Source: JAFGKK01 sp964521085
GTDB lineage: Bacteria > Chloroflexota > Anaerolineae > Anaerolineales > RBG-16-64-43
Direction: 5' to 3'
Length of the DNA stretch: 7,343 bases
NCBI GenBank assembly: GCA_964521085.1
Contig: CAZFPL010000117.1
Span: 1 to 7,343 of the forward strand
Below, piece by piece: positions 1 to 5,500 of the stretch. A model generated the notes under the pieces. It was not told where the DNA came from. It saw only the letters and a list, made by a program, of their open reading frames with translations, and did no database searches. Made by a program: the position numbers and the translations under genes. The stretch's first letter is position 1, and every line of letters starts with the position of its first letter.

Positions 1-203
1 ACGCCGATGAGCATCCCGAGCAGGATGATCTGCATCGGCAGCGGATCGGCGGCCATCGAAGAGGCGGCCAGGCGGCGGCGCGCCAGGGCGAACAGGTCGT
101 CGAAGATTTTCTGGTCGGCGCGGGTGAGCGCGCGGCGGTAGCGGCCCAGGCGTTCCTCGGCCTGCGCCAATTGTTGTGTGATGGAAACCAGTGTGCGTCC
201 CAT
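1..203 (-). CDS. Small MGRT-type helical protein, 3' end outside the window
   Basis: An open frame of 67 codons starts at the ATG at 203-201 and runs off the left edge, so the C terminus is missing. The visible protein begins MGRTLVSITQ and is predicted mostly helical: a charged amphipathic stretch (about residues 8-48, rich in Arg, Ala, Glu and Asp) and then a hydrophobic helix start (MQIILLGMLIG). From memory, this resembles a family of roughly 80-100 residue uncharacterised proteins in archaea and Chloroflexota, starting MGRT and carrying an FRRALRxxDR-like segment; here that segment reads YRRALTRADQ. It lies 3 bp after the stop of the RecA-like gene, and its GGAGG Shine-Dalgarno overlaps the end of that gene, so the two are cotranscribed and probably translationally coupled. 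The function is unknown. The partnership with a damage-regulated RecA-like protein suggests a DNA repair or polymerase accessory role. The CDS is real with high confidence; the family call is moderate. Confidence 0.8.
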   Translation of the reverse strand, partial: MGRTLVSITQQLAQAEERLGRYRRALTRADQKIFDDLFALARRRLAASSMAADPLPMQIILLGMLIG

Positions 204-206
204 GAT

Positions 207-214
207 TCACCTCC
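207..214 (-). promoter_or_regulatory. Shine-Dalgarno of the small MGRT protein, overlapping the upstream stop
   Basis: On the minus strand GGAGGTGA lies with GGAGG 6 nt before the ATG at 203-201. Its last three bases are the TGA stop of the RecA-like gene. Ribosomes finishing that gene are placed directly at this start, which is typical of translational coupling. It also fixes the start codon of the small protein. Confidence 0.85.
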
Positions 215-929
215 GCGGGCCAATTCGCCCCGGCGGCGGGAGGGGCGGACGGCCGGCCGCCCGTACAGCCCCGGCGGCAGAGTGCGGGTCGTCGGCCTGC
301 CCTCGCGCCCGCCCTCGCGAAGCGGGGGAAGCGGGGGAAGCGGGGGTCCGCCCGTCCAATTCCGCTTCCGTCAAAGGAAAAAGCCGCAGGGGCGGGTCGG
401 CGGTCCGCCCGTCCTGCTCCGGCCCCACGCGCCGGTCGGCCAGGCGCAGGATTCCGGAATAGAAAGATTCCCGGTCCGCGACGCGTTCGGAGCGCGGCGG
501 GTGCAGCGTGAGCGCCACCGGAACGCTGCGGCTGCGGCGGCGCAGAAAGGGCCAGAGCGCGTTGAGCAGCCGGCGCGCCTCGGTGATCGGCACGTTCTCG
601 TCGTAGAACGTATCCAGCAGGTGCAGGATCACCAGCGGCGCGGCTTCCGCAGGCAAAGAGAGAATGCGCTCGGCCATCTGGTGGCAGGTGAACGCGCGCG
701 AGATGTGGATGCGGTCCAGGACCGGCTCGGGCGCCTGCCCGCTGCGGGCGACGTACTCCGCCAGCCACAGCGCGTCGAAACGGTTGCCGCCGTCTATTAC
801 CCATACCGGCCGCCGCAGCGCGATCTGTGCGGTCAGCGCAAGCGCCAGCGGGACAGAATCCGGCCCATAGAGCGCGGCCAGCCCGGCCGGCGCCGGCTGC
901 GAAACATCCAGTGCGCGTTCATTCTCCAT
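207..929 (-). CDS. RecA/RadA-superfamily protein with degenerate Walker A (probably inactive ATPase)
   Basis: A 240-residue cytoplasmic protein, starting from the ATG at 929-927. A longer reading from 986 would run through the promoter and operator, so I reject it. The N-terminal 170 residues follow a RecA-like core. At about residues 20-28 the P-loop position reads LYGPDSVPL, without the GKT/GKS that binds ATP phosphate. Strand PVWVIDGGNRFD (41-52) matches the second core strand. ISRAFTCHQMAERI (76-89) is the RAFT-type helix of archaeal RadA relatives. LVILHLLDTFYDE (99-111) is a Walker-B-like strand, and VPVALTLHPP (136-145) is a later core strand. After about residue 190 the tail is Pro/Ala/Arg/Gly-rich and probably disordered. 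Inactivated RecA paralogues (ImuA-like proteins, and RadA-like partners of archaeal PolB2) act as accessory factors for damage-tolerant DNA synthesis; applying that here is inference. It is the first gene of the operon, under a LexA-type operator. The fold is fairly confident, the role moderate to low. Confidence 0.8.
   Translation of the reverse strand: MENERALDVSQPAPAGLAALYGPDSVPLALALTAQIALRRPVWVIDGGNRFDALWLAEYVARSGQAPEPVLDRIHISRAFTCHQMAERILSLPAEAAPLVILHLLDTFYDENVPITEARRLLNALWPFLRRRSRSVPVALTLHPPRSERVADRESFYSGILRLADRRVGPEQDGRTADPPLRLFPLTEAELDGRTPASPASPASRGRARGQADDPHSAAGAVRAAGRPPLPPPGRIGPRR
320..346. repeat. Three tandem 9-bp units inside the RecA-like gene tail
   Basis: AAGCGGGGG occurs three times head to tail (320-328, 329-337, 338-346). 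On the coding (minus) strand it encodes a Pro-Ala-Ser repeat in the low-complexity C-terminal tail. The 9-bp unit preserves frame, so copy number can change by slippage without breaking the gene. Confidence 0.85.
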
Positions 930-935
930 GCCCAC

Positions 936-964
936 AGTATGCAGAACATTTGTTCTAGTGTCAA
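936..964 (-). promoter_or_regulatory. Sigma70-type promoter giving a probably leaderless transcript
   Basis: On the minus strand a perfect -35 TTGACA (964-959) is followed by a 17-bp spacer and a -10 CATACT (941-936; 4 of 6 match TATAAT). Six bases after the -10 comes the A of the RecA-like ATG (929), exactly where transcription is expected to start. No Shine-Dalgarno precedes that ATG. A leaderless mRNA would explain its absence. The start site is inferred, not measured. Confidence 0.75.
943..956. promoter_or_regulatory. LexA/SOS-box-like operator in the promoter spacer
   Basis: AGAACATTTGTTCT is a perfect 6-bp-arm palindrome around a TT centre. It contains GAAC-N4-GTTC, the core of the SOS box bound by Bacillus-type LexA (consensus CGAACNNNNGTTCG). 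It lies wholly inside the 17-bp spacer between -35 and -10, so a bound repressor would block RNA polymerase. A half-site-like GGGGGAAC lies nearby at 965-972. That the host LexA recognises this sequence is inference. Confidence 0.75.
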
Positions 965-1044
965 GGGGGAACAAAACACGTTGCAAGAAAATCGCGCTGG
1001 TTTTGGATAAACCGGTGATTAATTACTCTGCATGGAAAAGGAAT

Positions 1045-1077
1045 GGACAGGATTTACAGGATTGAACAGGATTTTTC
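1045..1077 (+). repeat. CAGGATT tandem motif, dispersed intergenic repeat type
   Basis: CAGGATT appears three times, starting at 1048, 1057 and 1067 (spacing 9 and 10 bp), inside a GGACAGGATTTACAGG-like run ending in a T-tract. From memory, near-identical motifs are scattered between genes in many unrelated bacterial genomes, usually in many copies. The function is not known. Whether it is repeated elsewhere in this genome cannot be seen here. Confidence 0.6.
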
Positions 1078-1150
1078 TTTTTGATTATCGTTAAAGGGGT
1101 AGTCTTTATTTAGGCTTGTGGTTCCTTCGATTTGGGATATAAAAAAAATC

Positions 1151-1244
1151 TTCGCCGCAAATATGCAAATAACGAAATTTTTTAATAATCTTAGCGTCCT
1201 TTGCGTCCCCGGCCCACCCCAACCGGGGCGGGCTTTGCGGTGAA
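1151..1244. repeat. Imperfect 24-bp inverted repeat, right arm split by 26 bp
   Basis: The left arm (1151-1174) begins TTCGCCGCAAATATGCAAAT. The right arm reads TTAGCGTCCTTTGCGTC (1191-1207) and resumes TTTGCGGTGAA (1234-1244). If the 26 bases at 1208-1233 are removed, the two arms pair at 19 of 24 positions. From memory, the continuous form CTTTGCGTCTTTGCGGTGAA is a common intergenic repeat motif in environmental bacterial genomes. The structure is seen directly; its origin and function are unknown. Confidence 0.55.
1212..1233. repeat. GC-rich hairpin interrupting the inverted repeat
   Basis: GCCCACCCC (1212-1220), loop AACC, GGGGCGGGC (1225-1233): a 9-bp stem with one A/C mismatch. It makes up most of the 26-bp segment that splits the right arm of the surrounding inverted repeat. 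No T-tract follows on either strand, so it is not a standard terminator. Confidence 0.6.
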
Positions 1245-1297
1245 AATGTTAAATTCGACGTAGACCTCCGGTATCCTCTCCTGTCCAATCCCCGCCC

Positions 1298-1315
1298 GCG
1301 GGAATATAATCCCGC
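1298..1315. promoter_or_regulatory. -10 box of the MFS gene, centred in an inverted repeat
   Basis: A perfect TATAAT lies at 1305-1310 on the plus strand, 10 bp before the GTG start at 1321. Transcription would begin at about 1317-1318, giving a leader of roughly 3-4 nt and leaving no room for a Shine-Dalgarno. No good -35 is seen; the best candidates near 1281-1287 match 3 of 6. The box sits in a perfect 6-bp-arm inverted repeat, GCGGGA (1298-1303) and TCCCGC (1310-1315), and is flanked by two CCCGCCC direct repeats (1291-1297, 1311-1317) spaced 20 bp. This could be an operator. Confidence 0.55.
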
Positions 1316-1320
1316 CCATT

Positions 1321-2544
1321 GTGAACCGCCTTCTCGCCATCCTCCGCAGGCCGGTCTCGATCATCCGGCTTTTTTTCTTTCTCTGGTTCGCGGGAGGCTC
1401 CTTCCTCCAGCCGTACCTGCCGATTTTCTATCGGGACCAGGGATTAAGCGGACTTCAGATCGGGCTGCTGTCCTCCGTCGGGTTCGCCGTCGGGATCCTC
1501 GCCGCTCCGCAGTGGGGACGATGGAACGACCGCGCGTCCGCACCGCAGCGCCTGCTGCAGATCGCGGTCCTGTTGAACGTCGCCACGATTTTGGTTCTCT
1601 CAAGACAGACCGCGTTTCTGCCGATGCTCGCGATCGTCGCGCTGAACTCGCTTTTTGCATCCGGCCAGGAACCGGTGGCCGCCTCGCTGGCAATGCGCGC
1701 CACGCGCGGGACCGGATCCGGTTTTGGAAGCATCCGGGTTTGGGGTTCACTGGGTTGGTCGATCATGGTGCTGGTCTCGGGGTGGTGGATCCAGCGCACT
1801 ACGATCCAGACGGGCTTTGCGGGATTCGCCGTCTTCATGCTGGCGGCATTCACGATCCTGTTTCTCTACCGGGCCGGACGCCGCCCACAGTCCCCTGCAC
1901 CGGCACCTCCGGCAATCCCTCCCGTTCCTCCGCTGCCTGACGAAAAATCTTCCAGCCGGTATCGCCCGATCTTGGCGCTTTTCCTGGCAGTGATGATGTC
2001 GTGGATCGCCGTTGCGGGAGTGCGGCAGTTCGAACCGCTTTACATCAAACAGCTGGGCGCGGGCGAGTCGATGATCGGCTTCTCGGCGATGCTTTCGGCG
2101 CTGGTCGAGCTGCCCGGAATGTTCTGGGCGGATTCGCTGACGCGCAAGTACGGCGCGCGCCGCGTACTGATCGCCGGGATGATCCTCGACGGTCTGGTGC
2201 GCGGATCGATCCTGCTTTGGCCGTCCATCCCGGCCATCGTCACAGCCCGCACGCTGATCGGCCTTTCGTTCAGCATGATCACCGTCGGCGTGGTGGCATT
2301 CGTTCAGGAGCACACACCGCACGAACAGCAGACCCGCGCGGTGGCGCTGTACACCGTCGTCGTCCGGAACATGGTGTTCCTGATCGTCTACCCCCTGAGC
2401 GGAATTATCTTCGATGCAGTAGGCGCGTATTGGCTGTATGCGATCGCATTGATCGGAAACGTGGCGGGAGGATTGATACTGCTTTTCTGGAAGGCGAATA
2501 AAGCGCAGCCCACACTATCCCCGACATACAAAAAGCCCGGCTAA
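1321..2544 (+). CDS. Major facilitator superfamily transporter (MFS_1-like), 12 TM
   Basis: A 407-residue inner-membrane secondary transporter, about the usual MFS length. Two six-helix halves are visible. Half one has helices near residues 15-37, 45-63, 78-95, 99-117, 140-157 and 164-183. Half two has helices near 215-234, 250-272, 281-299, 302-328, 341-365 and 369-391. They are joined by a cytoplasmic Pro-rich loop (190-206). The helix 2-3 loop carries an MFS motif-A-like GRWNDRASAPQRLL (66-79), and ADSLTRKYGARRVLI (270-284) is the matching site in half two. SIRVWGSLGWSI (137-148) is typical of the MFS_1-like/HcaT-type group, whose members move small organic acids or nucleosides. Substrate and direction cannot be told. 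The start is GTG at 1321; the next Met is residue 102, inside a helix, so no other start works. No partner gene gives context; the convergent downstream gene is a surface protein. The last codons and stop lie in a terminator hairpin. Confidence 0.92.
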   Translation: MNRLLAILRRPVSIIRLFFFLWFAGGSFLQPYLPIFYRDQGLSGLQIGLLSSVGFAVGILAAPQWGRWNDRASAPQRLLQIAVLLNVATILVLSRQTAFLPMLAIVALNSLFASGQEPVAASLAMRATRGTGSGFGSIRVWGSLGWSIMVLVSGWWIQRTTIQTGFAGFAVFMLAAFTILFLYRAGRRPQSPAPAPPAIPPVPPLPDEKSSSRYRPILALFLAVMMSWIAVAGVRQFEPLYIKQLGAGESMIGFSAMLSALVELPGMFWADSLTRKYGARRVLIAGMILDGLVRGSILLWPSIPAIVTARTLIGLSFSMITVGVVAFVQEHTPHEQQTRAVALYTVVVRNMVFLIVYPLSGIIFDAVGAYWLYAIALIGNVAGGLILLFWKANKAQPTLSPTYKKPG

Positions 2545-2555
2545 ACCGGGCTTTT
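2531..2555. terminator. Bidirectional intrinsic terminator shared by convergent genes
   Basis: AAAAGCCCGG (2531-2540), loop CTAAA, CCGGGCTTTT (2546-2555): a perfect 10-bp stem. On the plus strand it ends in a T-run after the transporter. On the minus strand the complementary run (2534-2530) gives five T after the giant surface-protein gene, whose stop is 31 bp before the hairpin. The transporter's TAA stop (2542-2544) lies in the loop, so its last residues (KPG) are encoded by the stem. Confidence 0.9.
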
Positions 2556-2585
2556 GTTAATGTCCATCCATTCATTCCCACCCCG

Positions 2586-5500
2586 TTATATTTCTATGAC
2601 TACATTTGTGCAGCCTGGGGTTGTGCAGAAGGAAAGGAAATCCTGGATATGGCCATAGATATCAACTTCTACACGGAAAGTATATGCGCCCGGCGGTAAA
2701 TTAAAAGTGACCTGGCCTTGTGCATTGGTGACGGTCGACATATTCAGGTAGATTGGGCCGTATCCTAATTGATTATCACCGTTCCAACCCCAGCATTGTA
2801 TCCCGCCGTTTACAATGGCGCATATAGTGCCATTCGCCGAATCTATGTCCGTGACATCACCGACCAATCTTGGCATATCGACCGGGAAGGGCTCAAACAA
2901 ATTTGGACCATCCACAACCTGACTCATCTGATTATCTCCCCAACACTTTGCACCGCCGCCTTGCATAACCACGCAAGTGTTACTGGCGCTTACCGTAATG
3001 ACATTAATCCCGCTTCCCAATCCGTTGACGTCCACCGGCGTTCTGCTGCCACTCGTTGATCCGTCGCCCAATTGCCCCGCCCAGTTGCCGCCCCAACACT
3101 TCACCCCGGTACCTGTGACGGCACAGCTGTGAAACCACTTTGTATCTATCGAGAGAACTCCGGAGCTTAATCCAATGACATCCACCGGCAGATTACTGTT
3201 CTGGTCGGATCCATTGCCCAACTCTCCGTCCAGATTAAAGCCCCAACACTTTGCCGCCCCGCCACCGGCCACCGCACAGGTGTATTCCTCCGCCGCCGCG
3301 ATTCCTGTAACGCCGCTGGATAAGCCGACAACATCCACAGGGTTGTAACTGGATTGGTTTGTGCCGTCACCCAATTGTCCGGCATTGTTATGTCCCCAGC
3401 ATTTAACCGCTCCCGTGCTGGATAGCGCGCAGGTATGACTGCCACCCAAGGCAACCTCGCTAATGCTGCCGGTAAGCCCGACGACATCTACAGGGATATC
3501 ACTCTCCGTATTTGTCCCGTCACCCAGTTCACCGTAGGAGTTGCTCCCCCAGCATTTCACCCCGCCCGTGCTGAGCACCGCGCAGGTGTGGGAGAAACCG
3601 GTCGAGATCGCGACCACTCCGCTGGTCAATCCGACGACATCCACCGGTGTATACCGCCGTATGTTTGTGCCGTCGCCCACCTCGCCATGCATATTAAGAC
3701 CCCAGCATTTCACCCCGCCTTGAGTGGTTAATGCACAAGCGTGTTCCCATCCGACCGAGATATCAGCCACGCCGCTTGTCAAACCCTGAACATCCAAGGG
3801 CGCCACAGACTCGCCAAACATTTCAGAGAACACCTCTACCACCAGGTCAGGAATCGGTCCGTCAGGATCATGGGTTACCGTAACCGTGACGAGGGTTGTT
3901 CCTGTCGTAATGGTGGTGCTGGTGCAGCCCGGTACGGTGCAATGATTTGCCAAGCCGCTCCAGTAGATGCTGCTGGCCTTGATCGTCCGGAACCGGTAAT
4001 TGCCGACAGGCAGGGTGAAACTCACCTGACCCTGCGCATTCGTGACCGCGGAGTATCCGGCGTATGTGGAGTTGTTATAGGCTTGCACGGTCAAGCCGGG
4101 TTCGGGTTGACTGCTTGCATCCAGGACGGTGACGACCACGGGGATGGTTGTGGTGATGCTCGCGCTCGCGCAGCCGGGAATTGTGCAGTGGTTCGACGTC
4201 CCGCTCCAGAACGCTGTCCCGCCCTTCGCCACCCGGAAGCGGTAGCTGCCGGCCGGAAGCGCGAGCGACGCCTGCCCCTGCGCGTTGGTGTACGCCGCAA
4301 ATCCCGCGTAGGTTGAGCCGTTGTAGGCCAGAACATTCAATCCCGCTTCCGGATTGCCGCCGGTATCCAGGACGGTGACGACGACTGTGTTATCCACGGT
4401 GATGGTTGCGTTTGCACACCCGGGGACGGTGCAATGATTGTCCGCCCCGCTCCAGAAGAAGCGGTTGTTCTTGTAGGCGCGGAAATGATAGGCGCCGTCC
4501 GGCATTGTGAAGCTGAGCTGTCCTTGCGCATTGGTCGTCCCGGAGTATCCGGTGTATGTCGATCCGGTAAAGGCCATCACCGGGATGCCCGCTTCCGGCT
4601 GGCCGTCGAGGTTGAGCACGGTGATGGTTACCATGAGGGAAATGGTGATGCTCGCGCTGCTGCAACCGGGGACGGTGCAGTGATTCGCCGGCCCGCTCCA
4701 GAAGGCGGTGCCGCCTTTCACCACCCGGAAGCGGTAATCCCCCGCCGGCAGCGCCATGGCGGCCTGGCCCTGCGCGTTGGTATAAAGCGAATAACCCGCA
4801 AAGGTCGAGCCGTTATAGGCCTGCACGTTCAATCCGATTTCGGGATTGCCGACCGAATCCAGGACGGTGACCGTGACGGTATTGTCGACGGTGATCCCGG
4901 CGCTCGTGCAGCCGGGTACCGAACAGTGGTTCGCAGGCCCGCTCCAGAAGGAGCGGCTGTTCTTGTACACGCGGAACCGATAGCTGCCTACCGGTAATGT
5001 GTAATTTACCTGCCCCTGCACGTTGGTTGTGGCGGTGTAACCGGCGTAGGTCGAGCCGTTATATACCTGCACGATCAGGCCGGATTCCGGCTGGGCTTCC
5101 AGGTTAAGCACGGTGACGACAACCGGGATGGTGGTTGTAATGCTCGCGCTCGCGCAACCCGGAACCGTGCAGTGGTTCGACGTTCCGCTCCAGAAGGCGG
5201 TCCCGTTCTTCGCCACCCGGAAGCGGTAACTCCCGGCCGGTAGCGCCAGCGATGCCTGCCCCTGGGCGTTGGTGTAGGCCGCGTAGCCGGCATAGGTCGA
5301 GCCGTTGTAGACCAGGACGTTCAATCCGGATTCGGGATTACCGCCGCTGTCCAGGACGGTGACGATGACCGTGTTGTCGACGGTGATGGCCGCGGTCCTG
5401 CATCCCGGGATGGCGCAGTGGTTCGATCCCCCGCTCCAGAAGAAGCGGTTGTTCTTGTACGCCCGGAACCGGTAACTCCCATCGGGCATTGTGAAGCTGA

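Larger units (their letters stand above)
965..1297. other. Non-coding stretch between divergent transcription units
   Basis: About 330 bp (within a 391-bp gap between start codons) with no credible gene. It is much more AT-rich than its flanks. The minus-strand unit and the plus-strand transporter are transcribed away from it. It contains a CAGGATT tandem motif (1045-1077) and a split inverted repeat (1151-1244), listed separately. A 60-codon minus-strand frame at 1106-1288 runs through both arms of that repeat and has no ribosome binding site, so I do not call it. Confidence 0.7.

Noticed and set aside
930..986. N-terminal extension of the RecA-like protein to an ATG at 986
   Set aside because: It would run through the -35, the operator and the -10. 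The ATG at 929 sits at the predicted transcript start and begins the core-like sequence.
171..1010. Long plus-strand open frame opposite the RecA-like gene
   Set aside because: It is Arg/Pro-rich, crosses the promoter and operator, has no ribosome binding site and no recognisable domain. It is a shadow caused by high GC content.
1212..1233. GC-rich hairpin as a terminator for one of the divergent units
   Set aside because: There is no T-run on either side, and it lies between divergent promoters where no transcript from the neighbouring genes should end.
1106..1288. 60-codon minus-strand open frame in the intergenic region
   Set aside because: It is made of the inverted-repeat element and its GC-rich insert, has no Shine-Dalgarno, and resembles no family I know.
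1512..1940. Out-of-frame plus-strand frames inside the transporter gene (also 1655-1993, 2001-2501)
   Set aside because: They overlap a full 12-helix MFS protein in another frame and are Arg/Pro-rich shadows.
4434..4997. Long plus-strand frames opposite the sandwich repeats (also 3741-4316, 5418-5972, 6657-7232)
   Set aside because: They are antisense shadows that repeat with the same period as the real gene. They have no start signals and no domain features of their own.
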